From Dipteris shenzhenensis (lineage: Eukaryota > Polypodiophyta > Polypodiopsida > Gleicheniales), in NCBI GenBank assembly GCA_047967505.1, contig CM106540.1: a DNA stretch of 64,000 nucleotides. One strand, written 5' to 3'. The position numbers were made by a program, and so were the translations under genes. The notes under the pieces are model-generated. The model had not been told where the DNA came from and did no database searches. It saw only the letters and a list, made by a program, of their open reading frames with translations. Below, piece after piece: positions 19,542 through 31,260 of this stretch; within the stretch, counting starts at the first letter, position 1, and every line of letters begins with the position of its first letter.

Positions 19542-21640
19542 TGGAACCCGAACATGACTTTTTTGAATTCAAGGTCAACCTGGGTCTCCACCCTCGCTCT
19601 ATTCCAGAGGCCACTGGCCCATTAGATTCTCAGAGCACTCCCTCGGCCACAATTTGAATGTCGGCCAAAATACCCACGGAGGACTTACAAGATGAAGACA
19701 CCTCCACCAGATAGGCTATTCAAGAAGAGCCAGCCACAGTAGGCACGTCTCCCACGAAAACATGAAAGCACACCTTGGTGCTCACCGCAGGTGAGTACAA
19801 GATCGTGCATTCATAAAGTGCACTTGCCATTGGGAGAAGCATGGCTCTAAGAGCTAGATGCATGCGTGATCCACTCGCGCTTCACTTACGAGGGTCGGGA
19901 CTACATTCTCCACTACATCGTAGCAACATATGCCGCTCTCTAGGACATGACAGTTGTGGAAGGCCTCAACTTTGCAAGCTTGGGAAGAGTCGCAGCCCAT
20001 CTCCTATGCCACCTGGACATGACTCTATTGGTAGAATTCCTCAAGACATATGACAACAACACCCACATAGGTGTCTTGCGAGATGCAGCAGGCAACCCCG
20101 ACCACTACCAGATCAAAACGCGGTGCGGGCAGCATTCGACATGCTAGTGGTGGCAGAGAAATGCTCTAAACAAAAAAAGAAACTCGAATCCCTAAACACG
20201 GTCTGTCACTACGACTGCCATAAGTGCAGAGGCCACATCTAGTTCATCACCATCCACAAGCTCGAGGTAGAATGCTCGGCAAGAGCCCTACAATGGCTCA
20301 CACAAGTGAAGCATACAAACCATCATCAATCTGTCATGCCCAATATCTTGCTGAGAATGGTGAACTTCTAGGAGACGAATTGGGCTGACTACTACTGTAG
20401 ACAGATGAGAGATGATCTCAACACCCACCGGGATGTCATCGGTGGCAATCCCATGTACATGCCAGTCCTTTATTACCTGAAAAGTTAGCATCCGCCAGTC
20501 GGCTTCAAAATCACTGAGAAATCAGCCACCGGTCCCGTATAGACCAAGAAGGAAGAGACAGAAACAAGGCCCAAGAGAGAAAGGACAAAACCAAGTGCCA
20601 CTCTAGTCACTCAAGTGCAACCGGAAACAAGTCAGCTGCTCAACCAATATGAGGAAAGTCAATTGCATGAAGTCATGCAATGACAACTATGTATGCAGCG
20701 GTTAGGTCCTCAAGATAAGGAAAAATAGGTGCAAGGAGGGACTATTCTCATTGAAGACCTCTAGGGCAATGACACCATTGAATCGGCCACCATATAAGAG
20801 CCTAAACTATGTCGACAAATCCCATTGCACCCTTCATCTCAGTCTCCACCACCCCTCAGGAGATAGCATCCTTGACTAATCGCACCTCTTTCACACCATG
20901 GGCAGGCCTAGTAGAGGCCATACAATTTTGAAGCATGCCCTAGTATAGGGGAACGGGAGGCTATAGCCACATGAAAGTAGAACAATTGCCACGCGCTGAT
21001 GTCATGGAGATGAATCTCTTTGAAGCCATGGCACAACTGCCGCAAGTCATCCATAGGATCTTACAAAGGAGGCAAGAGCAAGCCTCACAACTCTCCTCCA
21101 ATCTCATCCAAGCCCAGCTCTTGGCACATGAAAGCCAGGTGACAATGGTCGTAGCTCAGGCAACGGGCCATGCCACACTACATCGAGCCAATGAATATAG
21201 GGATAAGGTGTAAGAGCTCAAGCTCACTCTAATGAAAGTCAAGGATGACCTCGCCACTAGTGAATCCCTGGTCCAGACGCTTATGGAACAGGTGGACATG
21301 ATAGAATCAACCCTACGTATGATGCTGGAGTAGCAAGCATAGGTAGAGTAGCGGTACACCTGCACATAGGAGACCCACGACCAATAGATCTGCTCCCTAC
21401 AAGATCACCTGACACAAGAGAGGAACCTCACGGTCTCCCTCTAAGAAGAAATCAAAAGACAACATGCCCTTGGCCACTATGAAGAGTCAAGGTTGGAAGA
21501 CCACGAGCACAGGAGTTCAGGATGTACAGGGAGGTGTCTGCACAATTAGCCATGTATGCACTTGCACCATGTACCATCGCCCAAACCCTACAAATGCACT
21601 TCGATGCACTCCGTGCACAAAAACTTACCTTCCACCTAGA
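19542..21640 (+). pseudogene. E2 unknown ORF, N-terminal and coiled-coil part
   Basis: Begins at an ATG 19 bases after L2 (MEPEHDFFEFKVNLGLHP) and continues in pieces over several frames. Recognisable blocks: VVEGLNFASLGRVAAHLL (near 19950), a charged Lys/Glu-rich linker (20520-20600), and a Gln/Leu/Ala-rich helical stretch at 20971-21300 (LSSNLIQAQLLAHESQVTM, then LKLTLMKVKDDLATSESL) that should form a coiled coil. The order matches the E3 ORF. Most stops are TAG or TGA where CAG, CGA or TGG would restore the reading. No known domain is recognised. Confidence 0.5.
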
Positions 21641-22561
21641 CCTCACTACTCCACTACCGCCTAACACCCTTCAAACTATTCTCCATCATAATCTCGACCA
21701 CTGCTGCCCCATCTTAGCCATATCTTATTTTTCTCGACCTTCAGCCCACCTCCCTATCTCTTCTCTGCCCCTCCGATCTCCATCCCCTATCTGCCCATCC
21801 CATTCTTCTTAATTTTCAAGGCTGGTGCCGCATCATACTAAGTCCCTTAATTATCCTGCGGATGATGAAGTGATGCGACTCGCAAAGCCCGAGGAATCTA
21901 CACCATGGGTTTGCACTCTCGACAATTTGCATGCATACATAACTTGGATGCCTCAATAGTCCAAGATCAAGGACACCTTGCATCCTACCAGTCGACCACC
22001 TACCAACCCCTTGAAATAATAATACTCTTTAATCGGGTGCTACAAGCTCTCCAAGACTCACTTGAGTCCTTGGCGAGCAATTTTGAAACGATTCACATAG
22101 CATACCCTGAGGAAATAACCAAGGATGAGGAACAAAATGCAATCACCCCCTTTCATACCACCACCCCCTGCAGATATTCCATTATCACCTCCACTAGATC
22201 TCGCCTAGCCCACCCAACAAGCTGCCCAACCTCCTCTTCCTTGGACAACACTACCTGAGTACTCATCCAATGCCTCCAACATCACCACCGCATAGCACGG
22301 ACCCTCCCAGTCCATCACCTCCAATGCTCCAGTTGACCTCCTCGATGAAGCCTTCAACACGCTACTCAAAGCAGCACATTTTGTACAAAGCACCGACGCC
22401 GCATCTCCTACAAGCCCCCATAGAGCCAATACCGCTTGCTAATGATGAAGCTCCACCATCCCTACCAAGATCTCCCCCTGAAGATGTTCATTGTCATCCA
22501 GACTTGTAGTCCTTTGAAGAGCTACCAGATAGTGCGCTAATGCACCGTTGGAAGCACCAAC
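21641..22561 (+). other. E2 middle part, Pro/Ser-rich, decayed
   Basis: Compositionally like the Pro/Ser-rich linker of E1 and E3 (many CC and CCT codons) but broken in all frames. No separate gene supported. Confidence 0.35.
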
Positions 22562-23297
22562 TTGAGGGCTCCAACCTCCACCTCTACAAAATTCTTGAGG
22601 TGCAACCTCTCACATAGTTCATTCGACAACTGGTGTTGCACACATACCAAGCACACAAGAGGAGGATACAGCCTCTCCCTCAATGCCCCCGTCCCTGCAA
22701 CTGATGCAGATGCCGATCTACAACCAAATTGGCAGCTCCCATTTTTGAAGCTAGAGAAATTTTGGCGCTATTACCATAGCACGCTCATTGATCGTCAAGT
22801 CCATCCACTCTACATGCCCATGGAACAACATTGGACTTGGGCTGCCTTTTGAGCTCTCTAGCAACAGGACCCCAATGTGTTGTACAATTTTCCTAAGTAC
22901 AACTTTCCAAAAGAAATGACACAGGAAGGTTTTTAGTTTCGCCTTTAGTAATTCAATGACACCTATGGCTCAGCCAGCCATCGTCGCTGCCATCCATTTC
23001 AATCGCCTCATCCTTTTACTCCTCCGTGATCTTCCTGCCGCCCACAGCCACCCCATCGACAACCGCATTCACAATATGACCAACCAAATTGTCTTCAACC
23101 CTGACATTGGTCCCACTCAGTTCTAGGACCTCCGCCTCCGCAACCTCCACAGGAATCACTTTCGCACTTACAAGGATATGCATGCCACCCATTTTTGGAA
23201 CTACCACTTGTACCTCGTATGCCTCATGTCTAGGCAACTAGACCGCTATGCCATCCTGCAGTCAGTCCTCTCCAGCAACCTCTTCCAGTGCGACTAA
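22562..23297 (+). pseudogene. E2 copy of the D-x-QPxW C-terminal domain
   Basis: Diverged homolog of 17690-18316 and 27870-28494. Shared marks in the same order: D-x-QPxW (DLQPNW near 22715), an aromatic/Leu block with HPLYMP, then in a shifted frame from the ATG at 22965 IVFNP, a Q near THFWNYHL, and RQLDRYAILQSVL. Ends with TAA at 23295-23297, just before a polypurine tract and LTR M. Identity is low, so homology rests on the conserved order and position. Confidence 0.5.
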
Positions 23298-23310
23298 CCC
23301 AATTAGCAAC

Positions 23311-23321
23311 AAGAAAGGGGG
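23311..23321 (+). other. Polypurine tract before LTR M
   Basis: AAGAAAGGGGG, two bases before the TG start of M and 13 bases after the E2 stop codon. Confidence 0.6.
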
Positions 23322-23323
23322 CA

Positions 23324-24301
23324 TGTTAACATACACAGAGTACAACTACCAAATGATCTACTTCAATGGACAAGCTCAAGGGAGTTTGATACCCAAATAC
23401 ACCAAGGTCAATGATTACAAGCAATGTGCACATGGAAGGAGTATAGCTCAAACTCAAGGAAATTGATCCCCAAATACCTACAGTCCGCCGCTCCAGGTGC
23501 ATACGAGGAACAAGGTGATGCACACTTTTGGGTCACAAAGAGTGCATGTGCCTTGCACTATTCAGCTCCACATCCACAAGAAATAGTGACACCCAACGAA
23601 AATAGCCCCGAAAGGATTACAGCTCAAACTCAAGGAGTTTGTTCCCCAAATATTTTGAAGAAAAGGCTTCCTAGCAACATTCAGGGTTACCTTTGAGTGT
23701 CTCACGAAAGCCTAGCCTCATGACTCTAGGTTTTGAGTCTAGTCTACGAGGTTCAAACCCCAAGTAGGTGAAGGTATAAGGATGCTCAGGGAGTTTGAGC
23801 CTCAAATCATCGGAACCTAGGAGTGGAGAGGCTAACACAAGCACTATTTGGGACCTAGTTAGGACCACCTCCTAATACCAAGTTTGTTGTCCCAAGCGCT
23901 TTAATATCATTAACACAAACGCTATTTCTACTAGTAGGGAGAGTCGGTAAGAATAGCAATATGCCTTGGTGCCCTACGAGCCCAAGACCCCATGGTTGTA
24001 GAGTGAGGGAGAGTGCTAAAAAAGAAAAGGGTTGGCCCTCTCTTCAAAAGGTGACTTGTATAAAAGACCAAATGTTTGACTTTGGTCTTTATTGTTGTTT
24101 GCACAAGTTTGAATACAAGCTCCCTCTTCTCTTCCAAGAGAGCGTTTCTCTTGTTTCCATTGTAGTGCCTTCATGGTTGTCACTCTATCCCCCTTCACTC
24201 CCTTCTCCTTCTTCCCTATCTCCTCCTCCCTCCTCCCTCCTTCTCCCTCTCCCCTCCCCTCTACCTCCTCCCTTTTCCTCACGTGAAACCACATTGCAAC
24301 A
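23324..24301 (+). repeat. M: LTR of a second but similar type (978 bp)
   Basis: Starts TGTTAACATACACAG and ends GCAACA. Contains repeats of an AGCTCAAACTCAAGGA ... CCCCAAATA motif (near 23372, 23450, 23632, 23785), a TATA box (24059-24066) and a CCT-rich tract (24190-24280). The design copies that of L2 but the sequence differs, so it is a sister LTR family. A weak primer-like CTGGAGGCTGC follows at 24304. Confidence 0.55.
24059..24066 (+). promoter_or_regulatory. TATA box of M (TATAAAAG)
   Basis: Lies upstream of the CCT-rich tract, as in L2 and L3. Confidence 0.55.
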
Positions 24302-24737
24302 ATCTGGAGGCTGCTTGAGTGACACTTGTGGATGACTCATGCTATGCATTGCTCCCACAAGGAGTAGCCAGGAGTGGAAGCTTCACCGGCATATCTTCAA
24401 CTACCCCACGACACGTGAGTCACCACTGAGACCCACCATAGTAGTATACCCTCTTCTATATGAAAGTATTAAAGCTTCTCTGATGCCAATCAAGCAAGAG
24501 GGGGAGGGATAGGTAGGGAGAGTGAGAGGGACATGAGAGAGGTTCCACAGCATGAACCACGCAAGAGGGTAAGCTACTAAGTCACGTGCATTCACACGCT
24601 TTTGCTTAGACACATAGATGATTGCATGAATAATTGTACCACACACTTTCATTCCACACTCTCAAAGCATGTATAAAAATAAGATCTCCCACAAACACAA
24701 AAAGGTCATACCTGCATGCCAACGAATCTAATGATCA
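24302..24737 (+). other. E3 leader, no gene
   Basis: 436 bases between LTR M and the E3 ORF. Nothing recognised apart from the primer-like motif at its start. Confidence 0.4.
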
Positions 24738-27199
24738 ATGGTACACCACATTCACATGGATGCAGGTTCAGACAAGATACTGCCACTAAAGAGGATGCAC
24801 AAAAAGAGCCCACCGCCTCAACCACGAGACCCCCTCCAAGTTTGCAGCCATCTACATCCTCTCAACCACGATGACCACAGGCATTTGTGGTCCAGAGCGA
24901 TAGCTCCGAAGAGGATTCGGTGCATGACCAAGAAGAACAAATGCCACCCCAGTCACCACTAGCCTACACAACCATTGATGAGGCCCAATCATTGGAACTT
25001 GTTTGGCCACCCATATCTACTTATGCTCTCTCCTAGGAAGCAACATCTTACTTAGAGCAAAAGGGTCTAGGCAGTTTGCATGAGAGCCTAAAATCCTTGG
25101 ATTACAGTTCTATAATGACCACATACATCAAGGACTTTCTCCATTCTTACCACTCTAGCAATGCAAAGGTTGGCAAGTACAGTACAATCACTGTACATCA
25201 GAGCCCACTAAACATTATCCTCGATAGTACAGTCATTCAAAAGGCTTTCTCAGTGCCATCACACGGTGCCAAAACCCTACACGGCCTGCCGATGCAAAGT
25301 TTCTCGAAGTATAGTCTCTCCTCACCAAGGGCACACTGTTCCATAGGGACAGCATATTGCTTCGCACAATCAACCATCACCTCAAGGAAGCAACAAAATT
25401 TCTATCCATAATCCTGGGGGTTGTGTGACAAGAATCGATCCCTTCCACTCTGTACATTTGTTTTGATGAGTAGGAAGCTAAAACAAGACTAGGTCCAGCA
25501 CTTTTGAGTCATCTTATTTACAAAGAAACTAGATGGTTCATCAGGCCAAAAATGTAAAATTCCACACTTATTGGCTATAATCATAAAAAAAGAACTACAA
25601 GAAAGAGAAATGACTCTACCCCAGTCACCAAGACCAATTGAGGAGTTGGACATACCCTTCTCACCACCAATATGGGAGCTGCCACCAACTTCTTCTACTA
25701 TCACATTGATAAGTGCCGATGCCTTAGAAGAATTACCTATTCTGGAGGTTGGGATTGAGGAATTTTCCCACGAGATGCTATAGCTCGGTGCACAACTACA
25801 ACCAATATATCTCAAACAACAGCAGCAACCAGAGCCCAAGGCAAGATTGGCACCAAGACCTGAGCAAAGATCAGCACCAGAGCCTAAGGCTACATCATCA
25901 ATAGAACCGCCCATCGACGCCATGCCAGTTGATGAGCCACAAGGGGAGCTAGTGCCAAATCAACAGTATGGCTATTGTACACAAGGGACTAAAATATTAT
26001 TGGAACAACCTCTCCCAAGTACTACAGAATCATCTGGATGGCTACATGGGCACCACTTCTACCAGCATTATCGTCAGACCTCATCACCATCTGCCATTCT
26101 CCAACATCAAGCTAGCCAAATGATCCAAATGTTAGAACTATTCACTAGCTTGGCCAAGGAAGTTTATGCAAGAGAATTGGACAAACAAACTGCAACAAAA
26201 ATCAAAGACCAATTCCAGGCGATCACCATAGAGGTCAAAGCACTTCGGGCATAGATAGATGAGGAGGAGGTAGAAGAAGTGTGCATGAACCAAGCTCTCC
26301 AAGCTCAAGAGAAGGCAGTGAGGGATGTGACCTCCAACCTCCACCAAAGTCAAACACATCTGACAGCAGCAGCAGTACAAGCAACGAAAATCCTACAGAT
26401 CTATTATAACTCCTTAACATCTACACATGCTCAACAGATGGAGGTAGTGGCACAAGCTTGACTAATTCACAAAGAAGAACTCTAGGATTGCAAAGACAAG
26501 CTTGAAGACATGAAACAATCCTTGGCAGTATGTGCCTTCAACATTGACGAGCTTACAAGGGAATGCAGAATCTTAAAGGACCAACTTGCTACCACTCACG
26601 AGGCCAGCACTTCACAAGCACAAGTCTTGAACCAATGGTCCAATACCACTGAAGACATTCCTCAATAGGCAAAGGTCACCTTGGAAATGAGAAAGCTTAA
26701 GGAGGCATACACAACCATCTACTAGCAATACAAAGAAAAAATGAATGAGATGCACTCCCAAAAGATAATCATCTCCAAGCTTGAACTCCAATTGCTAATG
26801 CACAACAATGAGGCATTGGAAGACAACACTAATGAAGCCCCACTACAATTCACAATAGTGGTATACCAAGAGCTTGTGGCTGCTCTACAAGTGGAAGATC
26901 ACCTCAACGGTTGCGTGCTTATCCAATGGAAGCAACTCCAAATCAGGATCATAACTGCTCATTTAACAATCAAATGGGAACGTTCCATAGGGACAAAAAC
27001 CCTGTGCATAATTTGCCAAGACTTGTCTGAAGATGAGAAAAATATCTTCTGCCTGTCTACACATGCCGGGTTTATAGCACTTAGGATGGATGCTTTCATT
27101 GCATATGTATGCCTCATGGGTAGTCCTCTCCTCAGGGTTATTGTAGGTTTGTGCCATTGCTACAAAGGCCACCACTATTATTTGCAAGGCATAACATAA
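24738..27199 (+). pseudogene. E3 unknown ORF, first part (coiled-coil protein)
   Basis: From about 24875 to 27199 one frame can be followed for about 770 codons. Every stop I inspected in the stretch 25783-26730 is TAG or TGA in a place where CAG, CGA or CAA would be natural, so this was a real long ORF. Order: acidic start (SSEEDSVHDQEEQ), a conserved-looking block (SLDYSSIMTTYIKDFLHSY, ITVHQSPLNIIL, KAFSVPSHGAKTLHGLP) that resembles the N-terminal part of plant transposon proteins of unknown function, a Pro/Glu/Gln-rich part, then Gln/Leu/Glu helices (26100-26800) likely to form a coiled coil. It ends with CIICQDLSEDEKNIFC and later LCHCYKGHH, perhaps a decayed RING-like zinc finger. No enzyme motif. 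Confidence 0.55.
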
Positions 27200-28494
27200 C
27201 CGACATCCCACCCATGCAGTTGATGATCCCATCGCACCAGCAAAAAGAAGTGTCGAAAAATGACAGGGCCTATCTCACATCCAACTTCCCATATCTAACC
27301 ACTCTTTTTGCGAACTTCATAACCTCACTTACCCTTGCTGCTACCACCCTCTTAACCTTCCCCGAGCTCCATCCTAACATCTATTCCCTCCATCGTCTCT
27401 TTGCTCATGCCTCTCACCATTTTCAACTAACCCAACAATCACAAACTTACGAGCCCCTCACACCTAGCTTCTTCCACTCCCTTGCTAACCCTACCCTTGA
27501 GGATTACCAAGCTCCTCAAACCATTTTCCCAGTTCTTCCCCCCCTCCCCTCTGCTCCCCCTTCCGCAACTAACACTCTTCCATATTTCTCCCCCATGTCC
27601 CTAGATTCTCCCCTTGCCCCGTCATCACCTCCGACACTACTTGTGCTTCCATCAGCAAAAGATGACACAGTATTTGATTTTGAATATTAGGATCTGGATA
27701 ATCCAATTCGTACTCCCATGCCAAATTTTAATGATGGGTATGATTTTGATGAGATACCACTTCCCAATAACCCCATCAAGGAATTTTGGAGCAAATATCC
27801 TGATATGAAAACTCGAGGTGGATGGACCCTGGACAACTTTCCTACCAACCTTCGTCAGCATCAAATTAGTGAAGGTTGGATTAGCAAGTTGGATCCACAA
27901 CCTGATTGGTGCCGCCCCAAGCTCTTTGATGTAATCTTCTTGAAGCAGTACCTACTTGCACCTCCACATCTCAAAACCCATCCCAAGTTCTATGCAGTTC
28001 CACGACATAAAAAATGGCAAGCCAACATACACATTGTGGATGAAGATTGAACCATTAATTAGCCAATGATCGAACCATACTCTGGTGTAAAATGGAATAT
28101 CCAAGGCACAATGATTCGAGCACTTCAGCACCATGAGCAAATAATGTGCGACAACATTGATCGCTTCCTTTGCCTAAGTGCTATATTCTGTAAAACATTG
28201 GAATTCATTTTGGAGGTCCCATGTTACCTCGATACCCATTTGCCTCCGCTCAGTTTCAATCCCAATGAACAGGTCGATGCTCAGATTACAAGCCCACTCT
28301 ATCAAAGAGTGATCTTCTTAGAAGCATGCCACATGTCTTTGTTCAAACAAATGGTGGATACAGGCTACCTAGAAATTGAGCAAAAATTGTATGGTGCCAA
28401 GGCTTTACAGCAGGATCGACTAGCACAACACAAGCTTGACAGCCACTAGATTAAAGGCATGGCAATCCAGGTATGTGCTCACAATAAGCCATAA
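27151..28494 (+). pseudogene. E3 unknown ORF, second part (D-x-QPxW protein)
   Basis: One frame from 27151 to the TAA at 28492-28494, broken by stops at 27688, 28048, near 28060 and 28447. Comparison with E1 shows what they were: CAG, CGA, TGG and TGG. It starts as a Pro/Leu-rich region overlapping the previous part by 49 bases in another frame, so the two parts were probably one protein before a frameshift. Conserved blocks as in E1: GYDFDEIPLP, LDPQPDW, HPKFYAVPR, PMIEPYSG, LSFNPNE, LYGAKALQQDRLAQHK. Ends 34 bases before L3. Function unknown; its place suggests a gag-like or accessory role. Confidence 0.65.
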
Positions 28495-28528
28495 CTTGAG
28501 GATGGGTAATAAGATGGATCCGGGAGTA

Positions 28529-28604
28529 TGTTGTCTCTATGCCAACATGGACTTAGGTAGAACAAAATGCATGTGTAGAGTAGCAGCAAAGCTCTACTTG
28601 TACT
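28529..28604 (+). repeat. L3: first part of E3 3' LTR, before copia C
   Basis: Starts TGTTGTCTCTATGCC, collinear with the first bases of L2, then interrupted by copia C. The last five bases GTACT are repeated after the insertion. Confidence 0.75.
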
Positions 28605-28960
28605 TGTGAAGAGAGTGGGAGAGAAGTAAGGAGTCTCACTTGCAGCTTTCTCACATACACAATGGGGGAATATACATAAAGGTGGAGGCTGTAAATAGTT
28701 TTCCTCTTCTTAGTTGTGAAAGCCAAAAGAACTCTCTAAGTACAAAAGAAATAGGTGAACCCTATATGTGGGTCTCAAACCAAACTCAGCTAACCTAGGT
28801 GGCATACTAACTGAGCCACTAACTAGAGTACATAAAGATAGCTGTCATCCAGCTATTATTCATGGGCGGTGTACCAACCGCATCTGCAGCTAACAAGTCG
28901 GTGACATAAATGCACAACGGTCACCCTGGCATATCACAAGTGGAGCTTGATATCTCAACA
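28605..28960 (-). repeat. 3' LTR of copia C
   Basis: Minus strand begins TGTTGAGATATCAAGCTCC and ends CTCTTCACA. Confidence 0.9.
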
Positions 28961-29382
28961 CTCCCCCTCGAGCTCAATCCCAATTCGTGCACACCAAGCA
29001 GGTCTCTGAACTTGCACAGCTTCTCTGTGCCCAATGCCTTCGTGAATATGTCAGCTACTTGCGTATTTATGCTATACATTTTTGTCGAAGTATCCCATGC
29101 CTCCTTTGGCCTGCTTGCATCTTGAATATGCACAATCATAGAATCTGAAATACTGATAGATAGCTAGTACATAACTTTTCTGGCTCTCTCATGCCAGCCT
29201 TTAAATGCCTACAACTCCTGTTGATTGGGAACATTAGGAATAACTGGTTCTTGTTCAGCTCCAGTAATGAACTCCCAATAGCCTTTTGCCTTAAGGAAAT
29301 TCATCATTCTAAACTTCCATGCTTGTAAGTTGTTCTTGTCAAGCTTTTTAGTGACTATCTGTGTAAGAGCATCAGACACCAT
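28921..29382 (-). pseudogene. Copia C gag fused in frame to the RNase H tail
   Basis: Gag opens at the ATG ending at 29382 (MVSDALTQIV) and has a TAG near 29209 where copia B has CAG. About 75 codons further, MYSINTQ of gag runs directly into VADIFTKALGTEKL of RNase H near 29060; protease, integrase and reverse transcriptase are gone. The reading ends inside the LTR, as in copia B. The join keeps the frame. Confidence 0.85.
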
Positions 29383-29873
29383 TACAGAACACTGCAAAAA
29401 ACACAACTTCTACCTCACAAGGGCAAATCTGCAAAACTGATGAAAGTGGTATTTGACCACACAGTCACTTCCTAGTGACAATTTTGCATCAACAGGCAAT
29501 AAGAATGATTCTGTCACTCCCAATATCTCTGTGCACAGGCATATGATGTAATTTTTGCGGCAACTTTTCACTAACCTGTAGAACAGTGGTCGCATAGCAA
29601 AAACAAGGCGCTTTTCTGAGTGCCTATGGAAAAATTCTGCCACCAAAACGGTCCCCAAAATGGCCTCGAATCAAAAAAATAATGTCACCTCTGACCGCAC
29701 TGGGAAGGGCGTCCCAATCTAAGATAGTGCACTCTTGCACTTTCCGGCTGTGCTACCTGCAGAGATTTGCTCCCAAACTCGAAAAAGGAAAGCAACATTG
29801 ATCCTCTTACCAAGACACCGCGAACTTGGTTTGCGTTCTTGAGCTCCTTACCATGAACCGAGCTCTAATACCA

Positions 29874-30232
29874 TGTGAAGAGAGTGGGAGAGAAGTAAGG
29901 AGTCTCACTTGCAGCTTTCTCACATACACAATGGGGGAATATACACAAAGGTAGAGGCTGAAAACAGTTTTCCTCTTCTTAGTTGTGAAAGCCAAAAGAA
30001 CTCTCTAAGTACAAAAGGAATAGGTGAACCCTATATGTGGGTCTCAAACCAAACTCAGCTAAACTAGGTGACATACTAACTGAGCCACTAGTTACTAGAG
30101 TACATAAAGATAGCTGTCATCTAGCTATTATTCATAAGCAGTGTACCAACTGCATCTGCAGCTAACAAGTCGGTGACATAAATGCACAATGGTCACCCTG
30201 GCATATCACGAGTGGAGCTCGATATCTCAACA
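29874..30232 (-). repeat. 5' LTR of copia C
   Basis: 359 bp, same ends as the 3' copy, with few differences between them. Confidence 0.9.
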
Positions 30233-30263
30233 GTACTTGCATAAGGCTAGAAATAATCCCTCT

Positions 30264-30525
30264 TAGAAATCCAACTTGCAAGTTCTACATATGATTCCTA
30301 CATGGAACTCCTACATGCAAGTTCTACATGCGAGTTCTACATGCAACTCCTACATGCAGCTCCTACATGCGAGTTCTACATGCAACTCCTACATGCAAGT
30401 TCTACATGCGAGTTCTACATGCAACTCCTACATGCGAGTTCTACATGCAACTCCTACATGCAACTCCTACATGTGAGTTCTACATGCAACTCCTACATGC
30501 AACTTCTATATGCAAGTTCTACATG
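30264..30525 (+). repeat. U3 minisatellite of L3, unit CTACATGCAACTC / CTACATGCAAGTT
   Basis: About 20 units of 12 bases in pairs (24-base register) at the place where L2 has an unrelated GTTACAACTTTGT array. Because 24 is a multiple of three, all plus frames stay open and give spurious Cys/His/Met-rich readings. Confidence 0.9.
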
Positions 30526-30580
30526 TAGAGAGAGAATGTCTTACAATTCCCACATACAGAGAGAGAAGCTCTCCAACTTA

Positions 30581-30588
30581 TATAAATA
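30581..30588 (+). promoter_or_regulatory. TATA box of L3 (TATAAATA)
   Basis: Same context as in L2 (TATAAATACCCCATAATGGA). Confidence 0.65.
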
Positions 30589-31238
30589 CCCCATAATGGA
30601 ATGAAGCCCATACTCTTTGGGGCATTGTGTTGAGTTCTACTATGGTATTCCAAGCAATTGTCTTAGCTGTCCATGCTTCCTTGCACTCCATGTCCAAAAG
30701 TATGTCCTAACCTTGCAATTCCTCCTACCCTCTCCCCCAACCTTGCAACCCATCCTCTCCCTCTCCAACCTTCCAACCCATCCTCTCCCCCTCCTCCTCC
30801 CTCCTCCTCCCCCTCCTCCTCCCTCCTCCTCTTCCTCCTCTTCCTCCTTCTCCCTCCTCCTCCTCCTCCTTCCTCCTCCTCCTCCCTCCTCCTTCTCCTT
30901 CCTTATTCCCCCACCTCCTCCTCCTTCCTCCCTTCTCATTCTTCTTTCCCCCATGCTCTTACACCTTCTTCCTCTCCCACTCCTATGCTCCCTTTAAACC
31001 CTTAGTTCCTCAGCCCTTAACCTCCATGATCTACAAGGGAGACAAGTTCTCCACCATGTACTCTACCCTTCACCTTGGAACCTCTTCTAAACTCTGCAAC
31101 TTCTCTCTAAACCATGGAGCTCTCTCTAAATCTTGGACCTCCTTCCAACCCTCGAACCTCTTCTAAACCTTGGAATCTCCTTCTAAACCATGGAACCTCC
31201 TTCTAACCCTTAAACTCCTCCTAAACCCTGCAACCCCC

Positions 31239-31260
31239 AATGAAGACGAAAGCTTTCATT
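31239..31260 (+). other. GNRA-loop hairpin in L3
   Basis: AATGAAGAC / GAAA / GCTTTCATT. Relative to L2 it has one G-U pair and one A-C mismatch; the GAAA loop is unchanged. Confidence 0.5.

Larger units (their letters stand above)
28605..30232 (-). mobile_element. Copia C: two-LTR deletion derivative with target duplication GTACT
   Basis: Minus-strand element: 5' LTR 29874-30232, primer site with one change (TGGTATTAGAGC), leader, shortened coding region, polypurine tract (28961-28972) and 3' LTR 28605-28960. Flanked by GTACT at 28600-28604 and 30233-30237. Only about 910 bases of internal sequence remain, against about 4.9 kb in copia B. Both LTRs and the 5-bp duplication are intact, so it probably inserted in this short form, using proteins of relatives. 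Confidence 0.92.

Noticed and set aside
23324-24301. M as a third copy of the L-type LTR
   Set aside because: Shares architecture (TGTTAAC start, TATA box, CCT tract) but not sequence with L2 and L3.
30264-30525. CRISPR-like alternation of repeat and spacer
   Set aside because: Units are only 12 bases with no unique spacers; it is a minisatellite in a plant LTR.
30276-30604. Three overlapping Cys/His/Met-rich repeat proteins
   Set aside because: Produced by a 24-base register of the U3 minisatellite, which keeps all frames open.
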